A stretch of DNA of 64,000 nt from JAVWMQ01 sp036646055 (GTDB taxonomy: Bacteria > Bacillota > Clostridia > Peptostreptococcales > Anaerovoracaceae): contig JAVXMY010000002.1 of assembly GCA_036646055.1 (NCBI GenBank), positions 62,001-126,000 of the forward strand, read 5' to 3'. A program made the translations under genes and the position numbers. Under the pieces are notes generated by a model. It searched no databases and was not told where the DNA came from. It saw nothing but the letters and a program-made list of their open reading frames with translations. This document shows, piece by piece, positions 25,345-33,583 of this stretch (the first letter of the stretch is position 1; the number at the start of each line of letters is the position of its first letter).

Positions 25345-26532
25345 CTATTTCAATACAACCTTTACCTTTTCAGGGTAAACTTTTGTTGTAATATTATCTG
25401 TATAAGTTTTCACATCAACATTAACGTTATGGCTTCCAGCATTGTAGCCATCTAAATCTACAGAAACTTTTACCATTCCCTTAGTCATTGACTTAATAGA
25501 TTCACTGTTTCCATAAACCGTAACCGTAACAGCCCCTACAGAATCTACAGTTAAATCTTCGTCAATATTTTCTACTTTTATGTCTTCACTTGTGTAAACA
25601 AATTCTCTTGACTCTTGATCTTCTAATATAACCTTAACAGCAATATTTTCTGATTTAGCCGCAAGTGTTACATCTGTAGGCAAAATAGGATATATTTTTA
25701 GTTCTGTACTCTTAGTTACACCACTTATATCCACATCTCTGCTCTCTATTTCCTTTATATCTTTTATTTGATCTTCATCGCCTTGAATCCAAATATGCTC
25801 AGGAATTTCTATGTTTCTAACTGTAAATTGCTCGTCAATTTTCCCTACAGTTTTGACCTTTAATTTTACTTCTTTCATATGTTCAAGAGTTGCAGATACA
25901 TCCACTTTTTCTTGGCTAAGCTCAACAAAATCAATATTGTGCCCATCTTTGCCAATAGGTGCTACAGAAGTTTCAACATTCCCCTTTGATGCTAACTTAT
26001 TAGCTTCAACATTAGCAACAACTGAATCAACCTTATCTAAGGTTGCCTTAGTTCCTGATATTTCAACTTCCTTTGGATTAGACTTAATATCTCCTAAAAT
26101 CTTATCCCCGTCCAAAGTTCCCTTTACCTTGACTTTAACCTTTTTCATTTCTGAAACTCTCTTATCAATTTTAACCATAATCTTATCACTAGATTTGCTG
26201 GTTACTTTAATTTCTTTAGGAACTTCCACGTCAATAGTAAGGTAGTTACTACCTTCATGTCTGCCGTATAAATCTGCAGTCACCTTAACATCTTCCTGTT
26301 CTAAGTTTTTAATGTCAGTTCTAGATCCTTCAACCACTAGGTCTATATAAAGGTGATCCGAATCGTTAATAGCTAATCCCTGACTAGTCAAACTATCCAT
26401 ATTGAGAAGTTGAATTGGAATGTTATCGTATTTTTGCTGTATAGTTGGATCAACTGAACCAACTACATAAAGCCACAGTACTATTGCACTAACTATAGCA
26501 ATTACTTTATTTGCCGTACTATTTCTAAACAT
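25345..26532 (-). CDS. cdaR: YbbR-domain regulator of the diadenylate cyclase
   Basis: One N-terminal membrane helix (VIAIVSAIVLWLYVVGSVDP) is followed by about four extracellular YbbR repeats (KVKVKGTLDG, LKVKTVGKIDE and similar), 395 residues in all. In Firmicutes CdaR binds CdaA at the membrane and modulates c-di-AMP synthesis. I use the ATG at 26532, which has GGGGGAGGG upstream and overlaps the cdaA stop by 8 bp; a longer in-frame start at 26571 is less likely. The overlap implies translational coupling. Confidence 0.92.
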   Translation of the reverse strand: MFRNSTANKVIAIVSAIVLWLYVVGSVDPTIQQKYDNIPIQLLNMDSLTSQGLAINDSDHLYIDLVVEGSRTDIKNLEQEDVKVTADLYGRHEGSNYLTIDVEVPKEIKVTSKSSDKIMVKIDKRVSEMKKVKVKVKGTLDGDKILGDIKSNPKEVEISGTKATLDKVDSVVANVEANKLASKGNVETSVAPIGKDGHNIDFVELSQEKVDVSATLEHMKEVKLKVKTVGKIDEQFTVRNIEIPEHIWIQGDEDQIKDIKEIESRDVDISGVTKSTELKIYPILPTDVTLAAKSENIAVKVILEDQESREFVYTSEDIKVENIDEDLTVDSVGAVTVTVYGNSESIKSMTKGMVKVSVDLDGYNAGSHNVNVDVKTYTDNITTKVYPEKVKVVLK

Positions 26533-27370
26533 CTTTATCCCTCCCCCATCTTGAGGCAGCATTTCTAACATTAGTTAGAATGTCGGATTTTTCTTCGCCT
26601 TTATAAACGTCTAATAGTAATTTCTCAAGAGATTCCTTATCTAGGTATCTCTGTAGTTTTCCATCTCTAGCAGTTGATATAACTCCAGTTTCCTCAGACA
26701 CAATCAAAGTAATGCAGTCAGAGTTTTCTGTAACCCCAATACCTGCTCTATGTCTTGTTCCAAGTTCAGTTGGAAGATTAAAATTTTGAGTTAGGGGAAG
26801 TACACATCCTGCAGAATGAATTCTAGTATCTCTAATAATTACAGCTCCATCATGAAGGGGTGAACCTTCATAAAACAAATTACCAAGTAGTTCCTTTGTA
26901 ACTTCTGCATCTATTCTAATTCCACTTTCACAAATATCTGAAAGGGAAGTTTCTCTCTCAATTATAACCAATGCCCCAGTTTTTTTCTTTGATAAATCAA
27001 CTAGACACTCTGTAAATTCTCCAATTATCTTTGCGGCTCTCTCATCATCCATATGGGAAAACCCTGACTTAATAATTTTACTTCTACCAATGTATTCAAG
27101 TCCTCTTCTAAGTTCTGGCTGGAACACAACAATAACAGCAATTACCCCTACTGTCATTGCACCTCTAAGAATCCAATTTAAGGTGTGCAGATTAAACAGT
27201 CCCGAAAGTACTGTAGCTGCCACAAAAATAAGTAGACCCTTGATTAACTGTTCGGCTCTACTTTCCTTAATGAATTCTAATAATTTATATATGATGAATC
27301 CAACCAATAATATATCGATAATATCATTGATTCCGATTCCTGCTGTTACGTTACTAATTATATTTTGCAT
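26525..27370 (-). CDS. cdaA: Membrane diadenylate cyclase (c-di-AMP synthase)
   Basis: Three N-terminal membrane helices (about 13-33, 41-58 and 65-83) precede the DAC domain with the active-site motifs DGA (174-176) and RHR (206-208) in TELGTRHRAGIG. It makes c-di-AMP from two ATP at the inner membrane face, a messenger controlling potassium and osmolyte balance and cell-wall homeostasis. It is the first gene of the cdaA-cdaR-glmM-ahcY operon. A hairpin precedes it at 27387. Confidence 0.97.
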   Translation of the reverse strand: MQNIISNVTAGIGINDIIDILLVGFIIYKLLEFIKESRAEQLIKGLLIFVAATVLSGLFNLHTLNWILRGAMTVGVIAVIVVFQPELRRGLEYIGRSKIIKSGFSHMDDERAAKIIGEFTECLVDLSKKKTGALVIIERETSLSDICESGIRIDAEVTKELLGNLFYEGSPLHDGAVIIRDTRIHSAGCVLPLTQNFNLPTELGTRHRAGIGVTENSDCITLIVSEETGVISTARDGKLQRYLDKESLEKLLLDVYKGEEKSDILTNVRNAASRWGRDKDV

Positions 27371-27386
27371 TTTACCCCTATACCTA

Positions 27387-27419
27387 TTTATGCCGACCCA
27401 ATGTTGGGCCGGCCATAAA
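27387..27419 (-). other. Long hairpin in the cdaA leader
   Basis: TTTATG and CATAAA, CCG and CGG, and CCCAA and TTGGG pair into a stem of about 14 bp with one mismatch and a bulge. It lies 17 bp upstream of cdaA and 40 bp downstream of hpf. It may be the hpf terminator or a cdaA leader structure; no clear U run follows on the minus strand. Confidence 0.5.
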
Positions 27420-27459
27420 TAAAAATTTAGTCAATAAACAATAACTTGTATTAATCTAA

Positions 27460-27993
27460 TTAACGAGTTGTTTCAAGTAACCCATAATTCCCATTACTTC
27501 TCTTATACACAACATTAACTTCGTTTGTATCAGTATTTAAGAATACATAGAAGTTATGTTCTAACATTTCCATCTGCAAAACAGCTTCATCAACAAGCAT
27601 TGGTGATAGTTCGAAAGACTTTTTCTTAACAACATCAAGTTCCTCTGCTTCATTAGCATCTGGTGCATCAGGCCACTGAGCAAATAAGATTTGCTTATTA
27701 TCTTTGTGTTTCCTCTGAAGCTTACCTTTGAATTTTGACATTTGAGCTGCTAACTTATCGACAACCTTATCAAGGCTTTCGTAAATGTCATCTGATTTAC
27801 ATTCAGCTCTAAAAATCATTCCTCTAACCTTGATAGTAGCCTCGATTTTTTCTTTTTGAGCCTCTTCAGAAAGCATAACATTCACTCCAATGTCATCTGA
27901 AAAATACTTGCCTAACTTTTGCATTTTCTTTTCGACTGTTTCTTTTAAATAGTCATTTGTTTTGATGTTTTTACTTGTAATAGTTACCTTCAT
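27460..27993 (-). CDS. hpf: Ribosome hibernation promoting factor, long form
   Basis: The 177-residue protein has the N-terminal HPF/YfiA fold (MKVTITSKNIKTNDYLKETVE; residues 1-100) and the C-terminal dimerisation domain (about 118-175; SFELSPMLVDEAVLQMEMLEH, NVVYKRSNGNYGL) of long HPFs that join two 70S ribosomes into 100S dimers in stationary phase. The start lies behind AAGGAGGA. A promoter and a structured raiA-type RNA lie directly upstream. Confidence 0.97.
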   Translation of the reverse strand: MKVTITSKNIKTNDYLKETVEKKMQKLGKYFSDDIGVNVMLSEEAQKEKIEATIKVRGMIFRAECKSDDIYESLDKVVDKLAAQMSKFKGKLQRKHKDNKQILFAQWPDAPDANEAEELDVVKKKSFELSPMLVDEAVLQMEMLEHNFYVFLNTDTNEVNVVYKRSNGNYGLLETTR

Positions 27994-28029
27994 ATCATTG
28001 TCCTCCTTGAATGCTTTTATCTTACAATT

Positions 28030-28057
28030 ATTATACCATACACAATGCTCTTTACAA
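28030..28057 (-). promoter_or_regulatory. Predicted promoter of hpf
   Basis: TTGTAA (28057-28052) and TATAAT (28035-28030) are separated by 16 bases on the minus strand. The start would be about 35 bp before the hpf ATG, downstream of the raiA RNA, so hpf has a transcript independent of the RNA. Confidence 0.65.
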
Positions 28058-28060
28058 GCA

Positions 28061-28075
28061 AATTGTCAGACAATT
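28061..28075. promoter_or_regulatory. Palindrome at the hpf promoter
   Basis: AATTGTC and GACAATT form a 7-1-7 palindrome, 3 bp upstream of the hpf -35 box and just past the raiA RNA. It could be an operator for hpf or the terminator stem of the RNA transcript. Confidence 0.4.
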
Positions 28076-28081
28076 GTAAAA

Positions 28082-28255
28082 ATATATCCGCTTAGCTGAC
28101 CTGGTCTTTGCCCCCACACTTGCCTTGACCCGAATTTTTCGGAGGACTTACTTCTAAACTATGCCATGATCACATCCGCCTTGCGTAATGCTTACGTGGG
28201 ACCTTTTGCCCATAGCTGGCTTGGCCTTTCAACCACAGACCTAAGCGGGATATAA
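28082..28255 (-). ncRNA. raiA-type structured RNA
   Basis: The 267-bp gap between comFC and hpf is GC-richer than its surroundings and folds into a closed structure. The ends pair (TATATCC and CGCTTAG against CTAAGCGGATATA), followed by GGTCT with AGACC. Internal hairpins are CGTAA/TTACG (28184-28196) and CCGAA/TTCGG (28130-28142), and a long-range CTATG/CATAG helix is possible. The place, directly upstream of hpf (raiA), and the size fit the raiA RNA motif known from Firmicutes and Actinobacteria. Its molecular function is not settled. Confidence 0.8.
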
Positions 28256-28261
28256 CAATTA

Positions 28262-28996
28262 TTATTTGATGACATTTCCTCCAGCTGCAAAGGTTAGAAC
28301 ATAAATCTTATTAGCTCCTGTCTCTTTTAACAAGAGAGCAGCACTATCTACTGTACTACCAGTAGTATATATGTCATCGATTAAAAGAACATTTCTGTCT
28401 TTAATTTTACTATTACAACCTGGTTTAACTTGGAATGAATTAGCAACATTAAGCTTTCTCTCCTCACTATCCAGGTTCTTCATTGGTTTTGTATTTTTAA
28501 CTCTAGTTAGATAATCACCAAATTCACCTTGACCTATTCGCCTATAAAATTGCTTAGCCATAATCTCTGCTTGATTATATCCTCGCTTAGCCATTCTATT
28601 TTGATGAATCGGTATAGGAATTATAACATCAAAATCCAACTCTTCAATTACCATTCTGTCATAGAGTATATCTCCAATAGTCCTCCCAAGAAAACTTTTA
28701 TCGCTATACTTGTACTCCATCATCACAGCACGTTCATAAAGAGTGTACCTAGCACAGGTATATCCCTTATCAAAAACATGGTCAACACGAAGACAATCCT
28801 CACAAACATTTCTCCAATAATCCTTCTCTAGTATTTTACCACACTTTGCGCAAGTTTTCTCGTCAATCCATGTAAATTTTTCAATACAATTATCACATAT
28901 GCTATAACTCCTTGAATTATCAATAATACTTCCACAGCAAATACAATAAATACTAGGAGGATATACCATATTAATAATCTTCTCAAACACTCCCAT
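28262..28996 (-). CDS. comFC: ComFC-family amidophosphoribosyltransferase-like protein
   Basis: The 244-residue protein has an N-terminal zinc-finger-like cysteine cluster (CICCGSIID, CDNCIEKF, CAKCGKIL, CEDCLR) and a C-terminal phosphoribosyltransferase domain with the PRPP loop LLIDDIYTTGSTVDSAA. ComFC proteins function in natural transformation (ssDNA uptake with ComFA). The start overlaps the recD2 stop by one base (TAATG), so the two are translationally coupled. The nearby type IV pilus locus supports, but does not prove, a competence role. Confidence 0.9.
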   Translation of the reverse strand: MGVFEKIINMVYPPSIYCICCGSIIDNSRSYSICDNCIEKFTWIDEKTCAKCGKILEKDYWRNVCEDCLRVDHVFDKGYTCARYTLYERAVMMEYKYSDKSFLGRTIGDILYDRMVIEELDFDVIIPIPIHQNRMAKRGYNQAEIMAKQFYRRIGQGEFGDYLTRVKNTKPMKNLDSEERKLNVANSFQVKPGCNSKIKDRNVLLIDDIYTTGSTVDSAALLLKETGANKIYVLTFAAGGNVIK

Positions 28997-31209
28997 TACA
29001 GCATTTCCTTTATTCTATACTTAAGCCCAGAGTTACGAAGAACAATATTATTATTCATAACCATAGCTTCCATTCTATCTTCAGAACCAACAAGGACTAC
29101 AGCCTCTTTACCTCTCGTAACAGCCGTATAAAGCAAATTTCTTGTAGCTAGTACTTCTGGATTCCAAGAAATAGGCATTACCACAATAGGAAATTCGCTT
29201 CCCTGACTCTTATGAACAGTCACTGCATAAGCGTGTTCTATTTGATCTAAATCAGTAGGCTCATAGGTAACAAATTTGTCCCCATCAAATATGACAATTA
29301 TTTTATTAAATTCTTCATCTATCTTGTGAATATATCCAACATCTCCATTAAATACGCCTTCACCTTTACTAAAGTCCGTTGCCTTTTCCCACTTTAGTCC
29401 ATAGTTATTTTTGATTTGCATAACCTTATCTTGTTCCCTAAAAACACGTTTGCCCACTTTTTTCTCTTTCCTGTCAAGGTTGGCTGGATTGAGTATTTCT
29501 TGTAACTGTACATTAAGTTCTTCACTTCCAAGTGGACCCTTCCGTCTTGGAGTTAACACTTGAATATCCTTAACCCTATCTAAATTTTCATAATAGGATG
29601 GCAGTCTCTCGCTGCATAGTTGTTTAATCAGTGAAGCCATAGCAGGTTCACTATTCTTCTTCATAAAGAAAAAATCCTTATCTTTTTCGTTACAGTAAGG
29701 CATTTCTCCCCTATTTATTCTATGTGCATTTACAACAATCATACTTTCTTTGGCTTGCCTAAAAATTTCTGTAAGTCTAATTGCATAAACATATTCACTC
29801 TCTAATATATCTCTTAGAACATTACCAACACCTACAGAGGGTAATTGATCCGCATCTCCTACAATAACAAGTCTAGCACCCTGAGGTATAGCTTTCAAAA
29901 GTCCATCCATCAAAAGTATATCTATCATTGATGCTTCATCAACAATAATTGCATCGTATTCTAATTTATCTTCTTCTGTTTTGCCAAATACCATTCTATC
30001 TTCCCCTTCAGAATAATAATATTCCAAAAGCCTATGAATAGTTGAGGCCTCAAACCCTGTGGTTTCATTTATTCTCTTGGCAGCTCTACCTGTAGGAGCA
30101 CAAACAGCAACCTTAAGCCCGCTGTGCTTCAAAACATTTAAAAGTCCATTGATAATGGTGGTTTTACCCGTTCCCGGTCCACCTGTAATTACTGAAACTC
30201 CATTATTTAAAACAGTTCGAATTGCAGTTTTTTGCTCATCACTAAAAGAAATCCCAAGTTGGGCTTCAGTAAAGTCAACAAGATTATCTGTTTCAATGTT
30301 TAAAGGCTTAATATCAGCCTGGCATAAACCAACCAACCTGCCGCAAACGCTTTTTTCCGCTACATAATAGCTGTACAAATAAACAACTTCTCTATCTTCA
30401 ATTGTATCTACGGATATTCCTCCATCAAAGGCTAAATTCACTACTGAATCCGACACATTTTCAATTGAAACATCAAGTAGTCCTCCCGTTACCTCACAAA
30501 GTTTTATTTTCGGCACAAAACTATGGCCTTCAGAAGCGTAACGAAGAAGCACGTACTTAATTCCTGCTTGAATTCTCTTCTCATCATCCTGCTCAACGCC
30601 CATTTTTAGTGCCAAACCGTCAGCTTTTTTGAAGCCAACACCAAACAAGTCATCTACCAATGTGTACGGGTTATTCTTGACAGCATCAATGGTACCTTCC
30701 CCATAAACCTTATATAATTTCATGGCAAAATCCGCTCCTATGGCAAATTGTTGTAAGAAGAGAGTGATTTCCGCAAATGCACGATGGCTTTTTAGAGCTA
30801 CAGAGATAGCTTCCACTCTTTTCTTGCCTATTCCTGAAATTGCAAGTAACTTACCTGGGTCATTTTCTATTATTTCAAAAGTTTTTTCACCAAAAGCATT
30901 AACAATATCCTTGGCTTTTTTGGGACCAATACCCTTTAAAACTCCAGACGCCAAAAATGATTCAATGCCTTCAATGGAAGTAGGCATTTTTTCTTCGTAT
31001 GCCAAAAATGCAAACTGCTCACCAAACTTAGGGTGAGTTTTAAACTCACCTGTAAGAATGTAGCATCTGCCTTTGTTACAATTGGGAAGATTGCCCACAA
31101 TAGTAAACTCATCTTCTTCCGTTTCAAAAACGGCTACTAAGTAGCCGTTCTCCTGGTTATAAAAAATTATATCTTCTATTCTTCCTTCTTTAACGCTGAT
31201 TGGTTTCAC
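28996..31209 (-). CDS. recD2: ATP-dependent RecD-like DNA helicase
   Basis: The 737-residue superfamily 1 helicase has an N-terminal helix-hairpin-helix region (LLAISGIGKKRVEAISV), a Walker A ITGGPGTGKTTII near residue 340, Walker B DEASMID, GDADQLPSVG, and motif VI AVTVHKSQGSEFP with TAVTRGKE. It is the RecD2 type found without RecBC, which unwinds 5'-3' in repair or recombination. It forms a pair with comFC. Confidence 0.95.
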   Translation of the reverse strand: MKPISVKEGRIEDIIFYNQENGYLVAVFETEEDEFTIVGNLPNCNKGRCYILTGEFKTHPKFGEQFAFLAYEEKMPTSIEGIESFLASGVLKGIGPKKAKDIVNAFGEKTFEIIENDPGKLLAISGIGKKRVEAISVALKSHRAFAEITLFLQQFAIGADFAMKLYKVYGEGTIDAVKNNPYTLVDDLFGVGFKKADGLALKMGVEQDDEKRIQAGIKYVLLRYASEGHSFVPKIKLCEVTGGLLDVSIENVSDSVVNLAFDGGISVDTIEDREVVYLYSYYVAEKSVCGRLVGLCQADIKPLNIETDNLVDFTEAQLGISFSDEQKTAIRTVLNNGVSVITGGPGTGKTTIINGLLNVLKHSGLKVAVCAPTGRAAKRINETTGFEASTIHRLLEYYYSEGEDRMVFGKTEEDKLEYDAIIVDEASMIDILLMDGLLKAIPQGARLVIVGDADQLPSVGVGNVLRDILESEYVYAIRLTEIFRQAKESMIVVNAHRINRGEMPYCNEKDKDFFFMKKNSEPAMASLIKQLCSERLPSYYENLDRVKDIQVLTPRRKGPLGSEELNVQLQEILNPANLDRKEKKVGKRVFREQDKVMQIKNNYGLKWEKATDFSKGEGVFNGDVGYIHKIDEEFNKIIVIFDGDKFVTYEPTDLDQIEHAYAVTVHKSQGSEFPIVVMPISWNPEVLATRNLLYTAVTRGKEAVVLVGSEDRMEAMVMNNNIVLRNSGLKYRIKEML

Positions 31210-31218
31210 CTTCTTCGA

Positions 31219-32517
31219 CTATTTAGCCCATTTAATCTTTCTTGTAGCTCTAGCAAATTTGCTTTTTTTGAATTTCCTTGCTGCTTTCAGCAATGTTTCT
31301 TTAGTATTATCTCTTGGTTTTTTGTGAACAACGTCAGTTAACATAAGCAGCATTTCCCCAACTTCTTCACCATGGCAAATACCAGCTTCAATTAAATCGT
31401 TACCTTTAATTGCTAAGTCTTCAACAAATACAGGTTCTCCGTTTTCTCTATATTTTTTAACCATATAATATCTACTTAACACCTTGTTGTTTTCAGCTCC
31501 ATATACTAAAGTCTGAGCCTTAGCAAGGCCATTCATGTCCTCATAACGTTCCATACCAAGTTCTACTAATAGACCCTTTAATTCTGGATCAGTATTAGCA
31601 AAATGAAGCTTGTCCATTTTGTATAGTCCATCTAACAAGTACTGTTCAAGCTTATTATTATAATTTAGAAGCCTCATAGCTCCTTCACCTTTCTTGCCTT
31701 CAAGACAAGTATAAAACAGTCCTAGTCGTTTCTTTTCATCTGGCTGAGTCTTGTCGATTTTGTCACAAAGAGTAGAGAAATTATTTCTCTGTCTAACATT
31801 TAACTTACATGCCTTTTCACCAATAATATATGGCATTAAATCTGCACCAGCTAACATTCTAAGGCCCTTACCTGCATTGGGAGCTGTAATAATTCTAATA
31901 AACTCTTCACGAACTCTATCTACGCTGCACTCCATAAGACCCCTTCCTGTTTGAAGCATGGCTTCATAGGCAGTACGCTCAATATCAAAGTCCTTTTCGG
32001 CTGCAATCCTAATTGCTCTTAGAATTCTAATTGGGTCTTCCTTAAACTTAGCTACTGGATTTCCAATAGTTCTTACAAGTCTTTTGTTTATATCTTCTTT
32101 ACCATTATAGGGATCTACAAACCCTTCTCTTGGATTATCTCCCATTGCATTAATTGTAAAATCTCGGCGAACTAGATCATCTTTAATGTCTTCTACAAAT
32201 TCAACAGAGTCAGGTCTTCTATGATCTAAATAAGGTCCTTCTACTCTAAATGTAGCAACATCTACTACTGGACTTTCCAAATCCTCTTCATCACGAGTAA
32301 AATCCATTCTTACAACGCTATACTTTTCAGTTAACACTTTGGCATCAGGAAAAATTTCTTCCAAATCTTCTAATTGAGCATTTGTTGCAAGATCCCAGTC
32401 AAGAGGCGTTTCTCCTAATAGTGAATCCCTAACACATCCACCAACGGCATAGGCTTCAAACCCTTTGGCCATAAGTGTATTTATTATATTGTTGACTTCC
32501 TTAGGTAATTTAATCAT
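31219..32517 (-). CDS. cca: CCA tRNA nucleotidyltransferase
   Basis: The 432-residue enzyme adds or repairs the CCA end of tRNAs. The class II nucleotidyltransferase active site is in AVGGCVRDSLLG and DWDLATNA, and the RRDFTINAMG motif and basic C-terminus (KKSKFARATRKIK) follow. It is directly adjacent to yhaM (no gap), so both RNA-processing enzymes are co-expressed. Confidence 0.95.
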   Translation of the reverse strand: MIKLPKEVNNIINTLMAKGFEAYAVGGCVRDSLLGETPLDWDLATNAQLEDLEEIFPDAKVLTEKYSVVRMDFTRDEEDLESPVVDVATFRVEGPYLDHRRPDSVEFVEDIKDDLVRRDFTINAMGDNPREGFVDPYNGKEDINKRLVRTIGNPVAKFKEDPIRILRAIRIAAEKDFDIERTAYEAMLQTGRGLMECSVDRVREEFIRIITAPNAGKGLRMLAGADLMPYIIGEKACKLNVRQRNNFSTLCDKIDKTQPDEKKRLGLFYTCLEGKKGEGAMRLLNYNNKLEQYLLDGLYKMDKLHFANTDPELKGLLVELGMERYEDMNGLAKAQTLVYGAENNKVLSRYYMVKKYRENGEPVFVEDLAIKGNDLIEAGICHGEEVGEMLLMLTDVVHKKPRDNTKETLLKAARKFKKSKFARATRKIKWAK

Positions 32518-33483
32518 CTACTGTTCCTCCGTCATTTTGTAAAGTCTTCTATTATCTAATGTCCAAACTCTATCACTAAACTCTCCTGGCGTTGTTTTGG
32601 AAAGTGCGTCTTCCATATCAAACATTCTAGCATCAATAATATCTAAATAATGAAGTATTTCTGCTTCTGGAAATAGTGGTTTCTTTGGACTTCCAAATTC
32701 AGGTTCATAGTGATGAGCCAAAATCATATGTTCAACCATAATTGCTTTTTCTCTGCTAAAGTCAAGCTCTATCATTTCTTTTTCAAGTTCTCTAACTCCT
32801 AAAACCAAGTGTCCTAACATATTTCCTTCAAATGTATATTCACTTGCAATACCAAGTTCATTTGAGTCAATTTCATTTAGTTTTTGCATATCGTGCAAAA
32901 TAACACCAGCAAGCACAAAACTGTCATTTAAGAATGTATAAACCTGGCATATTCTCTGTCCATTCATAAGCATTCTCTTAACATGCCAAAGGAGCCCTGC
33001 CATTTGTGCATGATGATTTTTAGTTGCAGCTGGATAGTATAGAAGTCTATCCTTCTCTTTATCTAATATTTTTATACATAATTTTTTTAAATCTTCATCT
33101 TTAATATTTTTGGCAACTTCATATATAAAGTCGTACATTTCTTCTGCTGGTTCTGGTGCTGCCTTAACATACTCTGCAATTTCTATATTATCTTCAACCG
33201 TTGTTTTTCTAAGTCTAGTAACTCTAAACTGTTTAACCCCGTTCCATTCTGTAACATTGGCCTTAACCTTAACAATTTCACCTTCTTTTATTTCCATGAA
33301 TACAGGTGCTTCTTGATCTGAAACATCCCATTTCTTTGATGATATTTCACCTGTCATATCACCTAAAGTAAGATCTAAATATTGTTTTTTATTTGCCCCT
33401 ATTTTTAAAGCTATCGACTTAACCATATAAAAATCTGTTATAATATCGCCTTCTCTTAAATCTACTATATAATTTTCTTTCAT
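32518..33483 (-). CDS. yhaM: 3'-5' exoribonuclease YhaM-like protein
   Basis: An N-terminal OB-fold (residues 15-100; DLTLGDMTGEISSKKWDVS) is followed by an HD phosphohydrolase domain (NHHAQMAGLLWHVKRM, VILHDMQKLNEI, MILAHHYEPEFG), 321 residues as in the YhaM/CBF1 family of 3'-5' exonucleases acting on RNA and ssDNA. It is the first gene of the yhaM-cca pair and divergent from nadE. Confidence 0.93.
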   Translation of the reverse strand: MKENYIVDLREGDIITDFYMVKSIALKIGANKKQYLDLTLGDMTGEISSKKWDVSDQEAPVFMEIKEGEIVKVKANVTEWNGVKQFRVTRLRKTTVEDNIEIAEYVKAAPEPAEEMYDFIYEVAKNIKDEDLKKLCIKILDKEKDRLLYYPAATKNHHAQMAGLLWHVKRMLMNGQRICQVYTFLNDSFVLAGVILHDMQKLNEIDSNELGIASEYTFEGNMLGHLVLGVRELEKEMIELDFSREKAIMVEHMILAHHYEPEFGSPKKPLFPEAEILHYLDIIDARMFDMEDALSKTTPGEFSDRVWTLDNRRLYKMTEEQ

Positions 33484-33520
33484 GTCTTCGCTCCTATTGT
33501 TTTTCTAAGTTTACCCTTTT

Positions 33521-33555
33521 AATTATATACTATTCTGATAAATTAGTATATAATT
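33521..33555. promoter_or_regulatory. 12-bp perfect inverted repeat in the yhaM/nadE divergent promoter region
   Basis: AATTATATACTA (33521-33532) and TAGTATATAATT (33544-33555) are separated by 11 bases. Each arm contains a TATAAT-like -10 box for one direction, so this could be back-to-back promoters or an operator controlling both genes. Confidence 0.55.
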
Positions 33556-33583
33556 ATGTATATAAAATTTGGAGGATTGATTA

